Source: Epsilonproteobacteria bacterium tcs-49
GTDB taxonomy: Bacteria; Campylobacterota; Campylobacteria; Campylobacterales; Sulfurovaceae
DNA: 64,000 nt
Assembly (NCBI GenBank): GCA_002049495.1
Contig: LLYS01000010.1
Span: 1-64,000 of the forward strand
Direction: 5' to 3'
The translations under genes were made by a program, and so were the position numbers. Of the stretch, positions 54,781-63,699 are shown piece by piece. The notes under the pieces are model-generated. The model worked only from the letters and a program-made list of their open reading frames with translations. It did not search any database and had not been told where the DNA came from. Position 1 is the stretch's first letter. Every line of letters starts with the position of its first letter.

Positions 54781-56208
54781 TTAGCAAGAGTATGTGGAGA
54801 TATACTCAAATGCGGTAGGTCTCGCCTCATCCGGCCAAACCTGTGTTTCAAATTTGTAATCTTTATATGTATTCAAGAACTCTTCGCTCATAACGGGCTT
54901 GAGGAATTCGTTATCTCTGATAAGCGCTTCCAAAGAACCTCTAAGCGTGTGGGGCAGCTGTGGGATACCCTTCTCACGGATCTCGTCAAGCGTCAATTCA
55001 AACAGGTCCTCATCCATCGGTCCCGTGGGTTCCGCTTTTGTTTTGATCCCGTCAAGTCCCGCAAGCAGCATCGCTGAAAATGCAAGGTAGGGGCACGCCG
55101 TAGAATCGGGGAACCTCATCTCCACTCTTGTGGCAGCTTCACCGGCACCGTAAGGGATACGGCAGCTTGCGGATCTGTTCTGGCTGGAGTAGGTCAAGAT
55201 TGAAGGCGCTTCGAAACCGGGAATCAATCTTTTATAAGAGTTGGTAGAGGGGTTCGTAAATGCCGCAACCGCTCTTGCGTGCTTAAAGATACCGCCGATA
55301 TAGTGTCTTGCCATATCGCTGAGGTTTGCGTATTCACCCTCATTGTAAAAAAGGTTCTTTCCGTCTTTCCAGATGGATTGGTGAACATGCATCCCGTTCC
55401 CGTTGTCTCCGTAGAGGGGTTTTGGCATAAAGGTCGCCGTTTTTCCGTTAAGGTGCGCAACCATTTTCACCACGTACTTGTACTTTTGCACGTTGTCCGC
55501 CGCTTCAAGAAGTGTACCGAATTTCACACCGATCTCACCTTGACCCTGAGCAACTTCGTGGTGCCCAAGCATCACTTCCAGACCGACCTCTTCAAGAACC
55601 TGCATCATCTCCGCTCTGAGATCGACCATAGAATCCGTTGGCTGTACGGGAAAGTAACCGCCTTTGGTACCGGGTCTGTGCCCCATGTTGCCGAATTCGT
55701 ACTCGCTGTCGCTGCTCCAACCGCCCTCTTCGGTTTCAACTCTGAAGTAGGCACTGTTAATGTCGTCTCTGAATTTTACGTCATCAAAGATGAAAAACTC
55801 ATTTTCGGGACCGAAGTATGCAACGTCGCCCACACCGATCTCATCAAGGTGTTTAAGCGCTTTTTTCGCGATACTTCTGGGGCACTTTTCATAAAGCTCG
55901 TTTTTGTAAATGTCATACACGTCACAGAATACGATGATCGTAGAATCTGCCGTAAAGGGATCCAAAAACGCCGTAGGTACGTCGGGTTTTAAAATCATAT
56001 CCGATTTGTTAATCGGCTGCCACGCATCGACACTGGAACCGTCAAAAGGCATACCGTTTTCCAACAATTCCGCATTTACCGCACTCATTCTGTAGGTAAT
56101 GTGGTGCCACGCACCTTTGATATCGGTAAATCTGAAATCTACAAACTCCACTTCGTTTTCTTCACAAAATTTGAAGAATTCATCAACGCTGTTAACAAAC
56201 TTTCCCAT
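54781..56208 (-). CDS. glnA: Glutamine synthetase, type I
   Basis: 475 aa from the ATG at 56208 with GAGGAGAAAAA upstream; an earlier in-frame start at 56241 is unlikely. Assimilates ammonia onto glutamate. Motifs: [42 protein letters not shown] and the RSASCRIP-type ATP region. The adenylylation Tyr loop is not clear near the C-terminus. Confidence 0.96.
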   Translation of the reverse strand: MGKFVNSVDEFFKFCEENEVEFVDFRFTDIKGAWHHITYRMSAVNAELLENGMPFDGSSVDAWQPINKSDMILKPDVPTAFLDPFTADSTIIVFCDVYDIYKNELYEKCPRSIAKKALKHLDEIGVGDVAYFGPENEFFIFDDVKFRDDINSAYFRVETEEGGWSSDSEYEFGNMGHRPGTKGGYFPVQPTDSMVDLRAEMMQVLEEVGLEVMLGHHEVAQGQGEIGVKFGTLLEAADNVQKYKYVVKMVAHLNGKTATFMPKPLYGDNGNGMHVHQSIWKDGKNLFYNEGEYANLSDMARHYIGGIFKHARAVAAFTNPSTNSYKRLIPGFEAPSILTYSSQNRSASCRIPYGAGEAATRVEMRFPDSTACPYLAFSAMLLAGLDGIKTKAEPTGPMDEDLFELTLDEIREKGIPQLPHTLRGSLEALIRDNEFLKPVMSEEFLNTYKDYKFETQVWPDEARPTAFEYISTYSC

Positions 56209-56281
56209 TTTTTCTCCTCTTTGTTTTCTTTCTATGGACAATTTTATCGAAATAAGCTTGCACTTTAAAGCAGGCAGCTGT

Positions 56282-57061
56282 TTAAAAAGTAACCAATTGC
56301 CGGTCCCGCCGTTTAAACACGGCGCAACTGTTATACCCTACATCCCGCGCGGCCTTGACCGTTTCCTCATACCCGAACCCTACCTGCTCCACACTGTGGG
56401 CGTCACTGCCGAAGGTGATAGGGATATCAAGCTCCGCCGCCATCTCCAAAAGGGGGCGTGAAGGGTAGATTTCGCCAACTGGTTTGCGCAGACCGGCAGA
56501 GTTGAGTTCAAGCACCATGCCCGCTTTTTTGATCGCTTCCATCGCCCCTTTTGCGACGGTTTTGATATCTTCGGTGGGGTGGTAATCAAACACTTTGATC
56601 AGATCCAGGTGCCCCACTACGTCAAACAGACCGCTTTTTGCCATCTGTGTGATCGCTTCAAAATACTCCCTATATATAATGTTTATATCCCTATCTTTAT
56701 ACCCGCCGATAAACTCGGGATTGTCAAACCCCCAGCCGCCTAAAAAGTGCACCGAGCCGATGAAAAAATCCACCTCCTCGTTAAGCACCCGCTCATCCAT
56801 ATACCCGGGGAGGTAATCCACTTCATACCCGAAAAGCACATCTATGCTCTGCGCATAACATTTTCGCAGCTGCAAAACCGTCTGTTTATACAGCTGCATC
56901 TGCTCAAAACCGATACGGTAGTGCTCGTCGAACGCCATGGGGGCATGCTCGGTAAAAGCGAAGATATCGATCCCCAGCTCTACGGCGCGTTTGACATACT
57001 CTTGCGGGGATCCCGTGGCGTGGTTGCACCAGGGGGTATGGTTGTGCAGATCTACTCTCAC
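56282..57061 (-). CDS. PHP-domain phosphatase, histidinol-phosphatase (HisK/HisJ) type
   Basis: 259 aa from the GTG at 57061 with AAGGA ten bases upstream. Metal-dependent PHP barrel: [13 protein letters not shown] at the start, [35 protein letters not shown] and [12 protein letters not shown]. The order of ligands fits the HisK-type histidinol-phosphatase, so histidine synthesis is the likely role, though other PHP phosphatases cannot be excluded. It is the gene upstream of glnA on the same strand. Confidence 0.82.
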   Translation of the reverse strand: MRVDLHNHTPWCNHATGSPQEYVKRAVELGIDIFAFTEHAPMAFDEHYRIGFEQMQLYKQTVLQLRKCYAQSIDVLFGYEVDYLPGYMDERVLNEEVDFFIGSVHFLGGWGFDNPEFIGGYKDRDINIIYREYFEAITQMAKSGLFDVVGHLDLIKVFDYHPTEDIKTVAKGAMEAIKKAGMVLELNSAGLRKPVGEIYPSRPLLEMAAELDIPITFGSDAHSVEQVGFGYEETVKAARDVGYNSCAVFKRRDRQLVTF

Positions 57062-57143
57062 TGACTGATCCTTGAACGTTATAGAATTATGATATAGTAG
57101 CAAATAAAAGATTTATTTAAATTTACTCATAGCTAAAATATTC

Positions 57144-57149
57144 TATAAT
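57144..57149 (+). promoter_or_regulatory. -10 element of the cheZ operon
   Basis: TATAAT 26 bases upstream of the cheZ ATG, in AT-rich DNA. A strong ribosome binding site CAAGGAGAGCGGT follows. Confidence 0.55.
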
Positions 57150-57175
57150 TGAGGTAGTAATGCAAGGAGAGCGGT

Positions 57176-57883
57176 ATGACACAGGAAGAACTGGACGCAT
57201 TGATGAGCGGAGGGGTGGAAAACCTCGACGACGATGACGCCCAAGAGGATTCACAGGAGCCCGAAAAGGAGGAGGAGCAAGCCTCGTCCGAGACCAACAC
57301 CCATGAAAGCGACGAAGATTATCGGGTTGATGCCAACCGGGCATGGCCACCTCCGCCGCCGACGGACGATCACAAGGTCGTACACCAGCTCGACGACGTG
57401 ACGAAAGATTCGGAGCTTAAAGCCGGAGAACTGTTTGACAAGCTTGAATCGGTAAGCTCTATCTTGATGGATATGGAAAGCGATCTGGGCGAGATCGGTG
57501 AAAATATCGATAAAGATATGGAACTGTTTGAAAAGCTCACCACCTCCTTCCCCCATATCGAAAAGTTTCAAGAGGCCCTGGAACGCTCTAAAAGCAGCAA
57601 AGAAAAACTTGAAAGCTGCATCGAAAACAGCCAAACCGGCGGCGATGAAGTGATGATGGCGATGGACGGGATGCAGTACCAGGATATCCACCGCCAAAAG
57701 ATCGAACGGGTCATCAACGTCATGCGCGCCCTTTCAAAATATATGCACTCTCTGTTTGAGGGGCAGATCGAAGATGACAAGCGCGTCGGTTCCGCGACCC
57801 ACCTGGACGGGGACACCACGACGGAAAACCTTGTCAACAACGACGATATCGAAGAGTTGATCGCGAACCTGGGAAAAAGTTAA
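57176..57883 (+). CDS. cheZ: CheZ-like CheY-P phosphatase
   Basis: 235 aa. The N-terminus MTQEELDALM resembles the CheY-binding peptide of FliM. An acidic linker (18-70) leads to the four-helix CheZ core, whose active-site stretch is MDGMQYQDIHRQKIERV (Asp/Gln pair). The C-terminus, NNDDIEELIANLGKS, resembles the CheY-binding tail of CheZ. It dephosphorylates CheY-P to end the flagellar switching signal. Followed after six bases by the U32 gene, an order shared with Campylobacter. Confidence 0.85.
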   Translation: MTQEELDALMSGGVENLDDDDAQEDSQEPEKEEEQASSETNTHESDEDYRVDANRAWPPPPPTDDHKVVHQLDDVTKDSELKAGELFDKLESVSSILMDMESDLGEIGENIDKDMELFEKLTTSFPHIEKFQEALERSKSSKEKLESCIENSQTGGDEVMMAMDGMQYQDIHRQKIERVINVMRALSKYMHSLFEGQIEDDKRVGSATHLDGDTTTENLVNNDDIEELIANLGKS

Positions 57884-57889
57884 CGCTGC

Positions 57890-59158
57890 ATGGTAGAACT
57901 ACTCAGCCCTGCGGGGAATCTCGAAAAACTCAAAATCGCTTTCAACTACGGCGCCGACGCCGTCTACGGCGGAGTTAGCCACTTCAGCCTGCGCGTGCGC
58001 AGCGGCAAAGAGTTCGACGACGAAAGCTTCAAAGCCGGGATCGATTATGCGCACAGCCTGGGGAAAAAGGTTTACGTTACCATCAACGGTTTTCCCTTCA
58101 ACTCCCAGATAAAACTCTATGAAAAACATATGGAAAAGATGGCGGCGATGGGCCCCGACGCGTTTATCATCTCCAGTCCCGGATTGATCCGTATGGCCAA
58201 GCGCATCGCCCCGGATATGCCCATCCACCTCTCCACGCAGGCTAATGTGATGAACTACCTGGACGCTTCGGTGTTTTACGACATGGGGGTCGAACGCATC
58301 ATCGCCGCACGCGAAATCAGCCTCAAAGATTGTGAAGAGATCAAGAAAAAGCTCCCCGATCTGGAGTTGGAAGCTTTTGTGCACGGATCCATGTGCTTTG
58401 CCTACAGCGGCCGCTGCCTGATCAGCGCCATGCAGATGGGACGGGTACCCAACCGCGGCAGCTGCGCCAACGACTGCCGCTTTGAATACACCATGTACGC
58501 GGCAAACGAAGAACACGGTACGCTGTTTAAGATCGAGGAGCAACCCGAGGAGGGAACCTATATCTACAACGCCAAGGATATGAACCTCAGCGCCCACGTC
58601 GATGAGATCCTGCGAAGCGGCGTGATCGATTCGCTCAAGATCGAGGGGCGGACGAAAAGCCCCTACTACGCGGCGATCACCGCAAAAGCGTACCGCGACG
58701 CCATCGACGACTTTTACGCGGGCAGATATGATGCGAAAAAGTACCAGGCGGAACTCAACACCACGAAAAACCGCGGCTTTACCGACGCGTACCTGATCCA
58801 GCGTCCCTACCAAAAGCACAACACCCAAAACCTGCAAACGGCGATCAGCGACGGCAGCCATCAGGTGGTGGGGCTTGTGGATGAAAGCGGCACGAGCTTT
58901 TTGTGCAAACACAAGATCTGCATCGGCGACAGCGTGGAAGTGGTCGTCCCCAAAGGGGTGGAGTTACAACCCATGGAAAACGAGTTTGCCAAGGTATATG
59001 AGGATCGGGGTAAATTTTATATCTCCATGAAAAAGATTGTAGGGCAAAGCGGAAAGGAATTTGAATGTATCCACAGCGGAAACACCGACGCGGTGCAGCT
59101 GGGTTTTGCCCTGCCCTCTTTTACCATATTCAGAACGCAGGTTCAATTCCAACAATAA
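57890..59158 (+). CDS. Peptidase U32-family protein (TrhP/RlhA type)
   Basis: 422 aa. Family pattern: LLSPAGNLEKLKIAFNYGADAVYGG at the start, VTINGFPFNSQ, HLSTQANVMN, and the Fe-S-type cysteine cluster in FVHGSMCFAYSGRCLIS and NRGSCANDCRF. Members hydroxylate cytidine or uridine in tRNA or rRNA using prephenate; older annotation calls them collagenase-like peptidases. The length and C-terminal extension fit TrhP. Between cheZ and purE. Confidence 0.85.
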   Translation: MVELLSPAGNLEKLKIAFNYGADAVYGGVSHFSLRVRSGKEFDDESFKAGIDYAHSLGKKVYVTINGFPFNSQIKLYEKHMEKMAAMGPDAFIISSPGLIRMAKRIAPDMPIHLSTQANVMNYLDASVFYDMGVERIIAAREISLKDCEEIKKKLPDLELEAFVHGSMCFAYSGRCLISAMQMGRVPNRGSCANDCRFEYTMYAANEEHGTLFKIEEQPEEGTYIYNAKDMNLSAHVDEILRSGVIDSLKIEGRTKSPYYAAITAKAYRDAIDDFYAGRYDAKKYQAELNTTKNRGFTDAYLIQRPYQKHNTQNLQTAISDGSHQVVGLVDESGTSFLCKHKICIGDSVEVVVPKGVELQPMENEFAKVYEDRGKFYISMKKIVGQSGKEFECIHSGNTDAVQLGFALPSFTIFRTQVQFQQ

Positions 59159-59180
59159 CACAAACACAGGAGATTTCAAA

Positions 59181-59681
59181 ATGAAATTTGTTTCGATTAT
59201 TATCGGCAGCAAAAGCGACTACTCTATCATGGAGGAGTGTGCCAATACGCTCAAAAAATTCGGCGTTCCCTACGAGTTTATCATCAGTTCCGCACACAGA
59301 AGCCCCCAGCGGACCAAAGATTATATCAAAGGCGCCGAGGAAAAAGGGGCACAGGTTTTCATCGCCGCTGCGGGGATGGCGGCACACTTGGCCGGAGCCA
59401 TCGCGGCGACGACCACAAAACCCGTCATCGGCGTTCCCATGAATGCGGGTGATCTCAAAGGCGAGGATGCTTTGCTCTCTACGGTCATGATGCCTCCGGG
59501 GATGCCCGTAGCGACCGTTGCCATCGGTAAAGCCGGGGCGGTCAACAGTGCCTACCTTGCGATGCAGATCATCGCGCTCAACGACGAGGAGCTGAAGGTC
59601 AAACTCCACGAAGACAGAGTGGCAAAGGCCCGAAAAGTCGAACTTGACTCCAGCGATATCGAAGTGATTCTGGAAAAATAA
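59181..59681 (+). CDS. purE: N5-carboxyaminoimidazole ribonucleotide mutase
   Basis: 166 aa. Moves the carboxyl group of N5-CAIR in purine synthesis. Motifs: [11 protein letters not shown] near 9, SAHRSPQRT near 39, [12 protein letters not shown] and [22 protein letters not shown] lies ten bases upstream of the ATG at 59181; an earlier in-frame start lies inside the U32 gene. Last gene before a strong terminator. Confidence 0.96.
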   Translation: MKFVSIIIGSKSDYSIMEECANTLKKFGVPYEFIISSAHRSPQRTKDYIKGAEEKGAQVFIAAAGMAAHLAGAIAATTTKPVIGVPMNAGDLKGEDALLSTVMMPPGMPVATVAIGKAGAVNSAYLAMQIIALNDEELKVKLHEDRVAKARKVELDSSDIEVILEK

Positions 59682-59690
59682 CACCTCCCG

Positions 59691-59723
59691 GGCAAAAGCG
59701 TTCGCGCTTTTGCCTTTTCTTTT
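59691..59723 (+). terminator. Strong rho-independent terminator after purE
   Basis: GGCAAAAGCG (59691-59700) and CGCTTTTGCC (59705-59714) form a perfect 10-bp stem with a TTCG loop, followed by TTTTCTTTT. It closes the cheZ-U32-purE operon, and the sigma54 promoter begins at its last T. Confidence 0.95.
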
Positions 59724-59738
59724 GGCACACTGTTTGCT
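59723..59738 (+). promoter_or_regulatory. Sigma54 (RpoN) promoter
   Basis: TGGCAC (59723-59728), five bases, TTGCT (59734-59738): a perfect -24/-12 sequence, 39 bases before the ATG at 59777. In Campylobacterota sigma54 mainly drives middle flagellar genes. Confidence 0.85.
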
Positions 59739-59776
59739 TTAATACCTGCAATCACATGGTAAATAAAGGATATCAT

Positions 59777-60157
59777 ATGCAAACACAGGCCGAAATCTAC
59801 GAAAAAAACGGACATTTACAACTCAACGCTTCCGCGATCGACTCTTCCGAACTGGACGTAAAAGAGACCAACGGGATCGAATTTGTGGAAAAAACGATCG
59901 GTACCATTTTGAGCATGCATGAAAAGGTGCTTGTGGCCAAAGATGAAACGGTCACGTCGCTTAAGAGCGAAAACCAGTTTCTCAAAGAAGCCCTGGTCTC
60001 CATGCAAGAGATCTACGACGAAGACAGAAAAACGATTCAGGTGCTCAACGAGCAGCTTCGCGTAGCGCAGGAGGACTTGGAACACGCAAAGAAGAAATAC
60101 CGCCTTATGTGGAACAAGGTTTTGGAAAACGCCTCTTCAGAGAAGCATGCAAGCTAA
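59777..60157 (+). CDS. Sigma54-driven coiled-coil protein of unknown function
   Basis: 126 aa from the ATG at 59777 (AAAGGATATC upstream); an ATG 21 bases earlier is less likely. About residues 45-115 form a long coiled coil rich in Glu, Lys and Leu; the first 40 residues are polar with no motif. No signal peptide or membrane helix, so cytoplasmic. The sigma54 promoter and surrounding genes suggest a flagellar or motility role. Position after purE may correspond to an uncharacterised Campylobacter gene. The stop overlaps the DUF89 start by 11 bases. Confidence 0.75.
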   Translation: MQTQAEIYEKNGHLQLNASAIDSSELDVKETNGIEFVEKTIGTILSMHEKVLVAKDETVTSLKSENQFLKEALVSMQEIYDEDRKTIQVLNEQLRVAQEDLEHAKKKYRLMWNKVLENASSEKHAS

Positions 60158-61004
60158 AAACGAGTGCGTCAGCTGCATCTTCAACCAAGCCTTCCGCGTC
60201 TGCGAAAACGTAGGGGCGGATGAACGGCAGACAAAGGCCGTACTTGATCGCATAGGTGCGATGATCAAGGGTTTTGACCTCAGCAAAACACCCCCCGCCA
60301 TCGCCGTGGACGTCTACGGCGAAATCGCACATATGCTAGGCAGTGATGATCTGTACAAAAAGCAGAAAAACGAAGCCACGATACAAGCTTCGGTGGCGCT
60401 CAATACCCTCAGACAGATGCGACCTGATTATTCAAACACCCTTTTGTTTGCCATCAAAGCCGCCGTCATCGGCAATGTGATCGACCTTGCCGCCCAGATG
60501 GAATTTGACCTGCATGAAGAGATCCAAAACGTTTTTGACACCCCCTTTGCCTATGACAGCTCCTTTATGTTTGCCAGGGAGTTTGAGCAGGCCGATTCGA
60601 TCCTTATTATCGGCGACAACGCGGGGGAACATATCTTTGACGGCTATATGATCGAACTGTTCAAAGAGCTCGATCCGCACAAATCCTACACCTTTGCCCC
60701 CAGATCAAAACCCATCATCAACGACCTCAGTTACGACGAAGCGCTCAGCAGTCCCGTCGCCGACGTTGCCCGGATCGTCGACAGCGGCGTGGATACGCCC
60801 GGCTTGGAGATCGAACGCGCCGACGATGATTTTTTGCAGCTGCTCAGCCGGGCAGACCTGGTCATCGCCAAGGGGATGGGCAACTATGAATCCCTCGCCG
60901 CTCGCGCGGGCCGCCCGGTATACCACTTGCTCAAGGTCAAGTGCAACGTCGTCGCACAAGATATAAGGGCGCACATCGGCGATATCATCTTTCAAAAGAT
61001 ATAA
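60147..61004 (+). CDS. DUF89/ARMT1-like protein
   Basis: 285 aa. DUF89 fold, metal-dependent phosphatases or methyltransferase-like proteins. Hallmarks: ECVSCIFNQAFRV at the N-terminus (Cys pair), LIIGDNAGEHIFDG near 152 with acidic metal ligands, and IAKGMGNYESLA near 245. Cotranscribed from the sigma54 promoter through the 11-base overlap. Plausible substrates are sugar phosphates or damaged metabolites, from family knowledge. Confidence 0.85.
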   Translation: MQAKNECVSCIFNQAFRVCENVGADERQTKAVLDRIGAMIKGFDLSKTPPAIAVDVYGEIAHMLGSDDLYKKQKNEATIQASVALNTLRQMRPDYSNTLLFAIKAAVIGNVIDLAAQMEFDLHEEIQNVFDTPFAYDSSFMFAREFEQADSILIIGDNAGEHIFDGYMIELFKELDPHKSYTFAPRSKPIINDLSYDEALSSPVADVARIVDSGVDTPGLEIERADDDFLQLLSRADLVIAKGMGNYESLAARAGRPVYHLLKVKCNVVAQDIRAHIGDIIFQKI

Positions 61005-61046
61005 GCCATCTTTTAATAATCCACACTTATATATAATTTGCAATTT

Positions 61047-61054
61047 GCTATAAT
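61047..61054 (+). promoter_or_regulatory. Extended -10 promoter of the MqnP-like gene
   Basis: TGC followed by TATAAT at 61049-61054, about 33 bases before the TTG start. AT-rich upstream, no -35. Confidence 0.6.
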
Positions 61055-61086
61055 ATAGACAATTTCACGCTCTATAGGAACTGCAT

Positions 61087-61947
61087 TTGAAGATTGGTAA
61101 ACTACTCAACGACTTTAGCGAACTGGTGGCGTTTAAACACTCGGTGTTTTCACTGCCCTTTATCTTTATCGCCATGATCGTCGCCGCCAACGGCTGGTTT
61201 GGCTGGAAGCTACTGCTTTTGGGGGTGCTTGCCACGCTGACGGCGCGCAACTTCGCCATGGGTTTTAACCGCTACCTCGACCGCGATATCGACAAAGCCA
61301 ATCCGCGCACGGCCAACCGCCCCTCCGTCGACGGCAGGGTCGGGACAAAGGCGATGCTGGCTTTTAACACGCTCAACGCTTTGGGATTTATCGCCGTCGC
61401 TTACTTTGTCAACGACCTGGCGTTTTGGCTGGCCGTACCGATTTTACTCGTTATCGGCAGCTATAGCTACTTCAAACGCTTCAGCGCCGCCGCGCACCTG
61501 ATCCTGGGACTCTCGCTGGCCCTTGCCCCCATCGCCGGGGTGGTGGCGGTCAGCGAAGATATCTATCTTTGGACCGTCATCCTCTCGATGGGCGTCATGT
61601 TCTGGGTTGCGGGGTTTGATCTGCTTTACAGCCTGCAGGATATGGAGTTTGATATCAAAAACAACCTCCACTCCATCCCCTCCAGATTCGGGGCAAAAAA
61701 CACCATGGCTTTTGCCGCGCTGTTTCACACCGTAACGGTGGGATCCTGGGCGCTCTTTGTCCACCTGGCGCAGCTGGGAGTCTTCGCGTGGCTGGCCGTG
61801 ATCGTAGCGGCCGTGATGCTGGGGTATGAACACTATCTGGTACGCAAAGACTTTACCAAGATCGACCGGGCGTTTTTTACGGTCAACGGTTATCTGGGGA
61901 TCATCTTTTTAACCTTTATCATCATCGACAGGATCGCCTATGCCTAG
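61087..61947 (+). CDS. UbiA-family prenyltransferase, MqnP type (menaquinone)
   Basis: 286 aa with about eight membrane helices. Prenyl-diphosphate site NFAMGFNRYLDRDIDKANPRT near 60 (NxxxDxxxD) and the second DxxxD site in FDLLYSLQDMEFD near 184. In bacteria with the futalosine pathway this subfamily attaches the isoprenoid chain for menaquinone. TTG start with AGGA upstream. The next gene starts eight bases before its stop. Confidence 0.85.
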   Translation: MKIGKLLNDFSELVAFKHSVFSLPFIFIAMIVAANGWFGWKLLLLGVLATLTARNFAMGFNRYLDRDIDKANPRTANRPSVDGRVGTKAMLAFNTLNALGFIAVAYFVNDLAFWLAVPILLVIGSYSYFKRFSAAAHLILGLSLALAPIAGVVAVSEDIYLWTVILSMGVMFWVAGFDLLYSLQDMEFDIKNNLHSIPSRFGAKNTMAFAALFHTVTVGSWALFVHLAQLGVFAWLAVIVAAVMLGYEHYLVRKDFTKIDRAFFTVNGYLGIIFLTFIIIDRIAYA

Positions 61948-62455
61948 ACTCGTCAAAGCCCCTATCGCCATCGAATACGACCTGCTGGAAAACAATAGGG
62001 AAGCGTATGAAAGGGAGTACCACTCCCTGACCGAAACGGACAACGACCCGGTGGGGCAGTGGATCAAACTGGCAAAGGCCAAGGGCGAAACCGCGGAAGC
62101 CGACGACGTGGTTTTGAAACTGCTGGTGGAGCTGCACCGCAAAGTGGACGCGCTGACGGCGATGATCAAAGAGGAGGAGAGTAAAAAGCTTGCTCTCCCC
62201 CACCACGCCAAGATCGACTCCATCGGATTTGAACACTTCAGTTTTGAGCGCCCTTTACTCAATACGGGGATGCTTTACTACGGGCGTATCGAAATGCCGA
62301 TCTTTCCCCAAAAAGATGTGCCGGTCATCTTTGAAGCCGAAAGTGAGACTCTGGCAAAGATCGCTAAAATCCACGCCACGGACGAAAAGGAGTGGGCGGC
62401 ATATTTCACGGCAAGGGAGCGGGTAATGATACGGGAACAAAAGGCGCAACAATGA
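61940..62455 (+). CDS. Hypothetical protein, possible PilZ-like barrel
   Basis: 171 aa, no signal or membrane helix. First 85 residues helical with a helix-rich DDVVLKLLVELHRKVDALTAMI segment; the rest is beta rich, with DSIGFEHFSFERP and YYGRIEMPIFPQKDVPVIFEA. The barrel part resembles a PilZ fold without an RxxxR motif, so I leave it unnamed. Overlaps the prenyltransferase by eight bases and the next gene by four, so the three are coupled. Confidence 0.6.
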   Translation: MPRLVKAPIAIEYDLLENNREAYEREYHSLTETDNDPVGQWIKLAKAKGETAEADDVVLKLLVELHRKVDALTAMIKEEESKKLALPHHAKIDSIGFEHFSFERPLLNTGMLYYGRIEMPIFPQKDVPVIFEAESETLAKIAKIHATDEKEWAAYFTARERVMIREQKAQQ

Positions 62456-62982
62456 TGGAGATGATCGATACCGAGCTGCTTTATCTGGGCGGTTTCGGAG
62501 CGGTTTTGGCACTGATTATCATGTATATGATGATGAAAGATTCCGAACACAGCAAAAAGGTGGGCTACCTGGAACACAGCATCGACAGGCTGCACAATCA
62601 GCTGTATAAAAGCGAAGAGCAGCTCAAAACCCTGCGCAACAAGCTGGAACTGCATGAGCAAAACGAACAGCGCCCCTTGGGGAAGAAGGAGATCGAAGCG
62701 ATGGTCAAGCAGGAGGTCAAAACGGTCCTTGAACCCATCAGCAACGCCCTGAGCAATACCGAACTCTCCATGAAAGAGTTTCAAAGCAATATCCAAAACC
62801 GCTTCGACCACGTGGAAAACCACGTCAAACAAAGCGTCATGATGCCCGAAATCAGCAGCAACGACGAGGAAAAGATCGTCTCCATGTATAGAAACGGCTT
62901 CAGCATCGACGATATCGCAAAACACTTCCGCATCGGTGCGGGGGAAGTGGAACTGATCGTCAAATTTTCGGATTTGACCTAA
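62452..62982 (+). CDS. DUF6115/SwrB-like membrane protein
   Basis: 176 aa from the ATG in the stop overlap at 62452. A single N-terminal membrane helix (about 8-25) is followed by a charged coiled coil (40-140) and a C-terminal helix-turn-helix-like domain with EEKIVSMYRNGFSIDDIAKHF. This layout is that of the DUF6115 family, to which the Bacillus swarming factor SwrB belongs. A flagellar or motility role is possible, not shown. Followed after one base by the UDG-like gene. Confidence 0.65.
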   Translation: MMEMIDTELLYLGGFGAVLALIIMYMMMKDSEHSKKVGYLEHSIDRLHNQLYKSEEQLKTLRNKLELHEQNEQRPLGKKEIEAMVKQEVKTVLEPISNALSNTELSMKEFQSNIQNRFDHVENHVKQSVMMPEISSNDEEKIVSMYRNGFSIDDIAKHFRIGAGEVELIVKFSDLT

Positions 62983-62983
62983 G

Positions 62984-63673
62984 ATGCACCCAAGCTGGAA
63001 ACCGATCGTCGAGAGGGCGTACGGCGCGCTTGATCCGCAGTACCGTGATTTTTTGGAAAGTTCCACGGAGTATTTCCCCGAAAAGGCGCTGATGTTCAAC
63101 GCTTTTTCCCTGCCCCTGGAAAAGACGAAATATATCCTGTTCGGTCAAGACCCCTACCCCAGACGCGAAAGCGCCATCGGCTACGCCTTTATCGACGGCA
63201 AGGTGGATAAGCTTTTTAGCCGGAAGGGACTTGCAAAAGAGGTTAATCGCGCCACGAGTCTGCGCAATTTTATGAAGATGTGTTTGCTGCTTGAGGGCAA
63301 GCTTGCAAAGGATCTGGGCCAATCGGCCATCGCCCGGGCGGATAAAAGCAACCTCATCGAAACGGTAGGGGAGTTAAAGGATAACTTTCTGCGCGAAGGG
63401 GTACTGCTTTTGAATATGGGGCTAGTTTTTACGGAAAAAAGCAAAAGCCGCTACCACGTCAAGATGTGGCGCCCCTTTATGCAATCGCTGTTGACGCAGC
63501 TGCAAAATCGAGAGATCGAGCTGATCCTCTTTGGCAATATCTCCAAAGAGATCGAGCGCTTCGACAACGCTTTGACGCTGCACAGGATGGAACATCCCTA
63601 CAATATCTCCTTTATCCATAACAAAACCGCCCATAAACTTTTCAAACCTATGGCGCTTTTAAAAAAATTTTGA
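62984..63673 (+). CDS. Uracil-DNA glycosylase-like protein with altered motifs
   Basis: 229 aa with the fold of family 1 uracil-DNA glycosylase. Motif A is GQDPYP (residues 54-59) and keeps catalytic Asp56, but the usual His after Tyr is Pro. Motif B reads HPYNIS, where family 1 has HPSPLS. LLNMGLVFTEKSKS matches the conserved central strand (LLLN). It may excise another lesion or have modified specificity. It is the last gene before tRNA-Arg, whose promoter uses its stop codon. Confidence 0.78.
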   Translation: MHPSWKPIVERAYGALDPQYRDFLESSTEYFPEKALMFNAFSLPLEKTKYILFGQDPYPRRESAIGYAFIDGKVDKLFSRKGLAKEVNRATSLRNFMKMCLLLEGKLAKDLGQSAIARADKSNLIETVGELKDNFLREGVLLLNMGLVFTEKSKSRYHVKMWRPFMQSLLTQLQNREIELILFGNISKEIERFDNALTLHRMEHPYNISFIHNKTAHKLFKPMALLKKF

Positions 63674-63679
63674 TATAAT
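63671..63679 (+). promoter_or_regulatory. Extended -10 promoter of tRNA-Arg
   Basis: TGA-TATAAT: the TATAAT lies at 63674-63679 and the TGA of the extended -10 is the stop codon of the UDG-like gene. The tRNA begins 20 bases downstream. Confidence 0.65.
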
Positions 63680-63699
63680 TGCGCTTCACAAACACAAAT

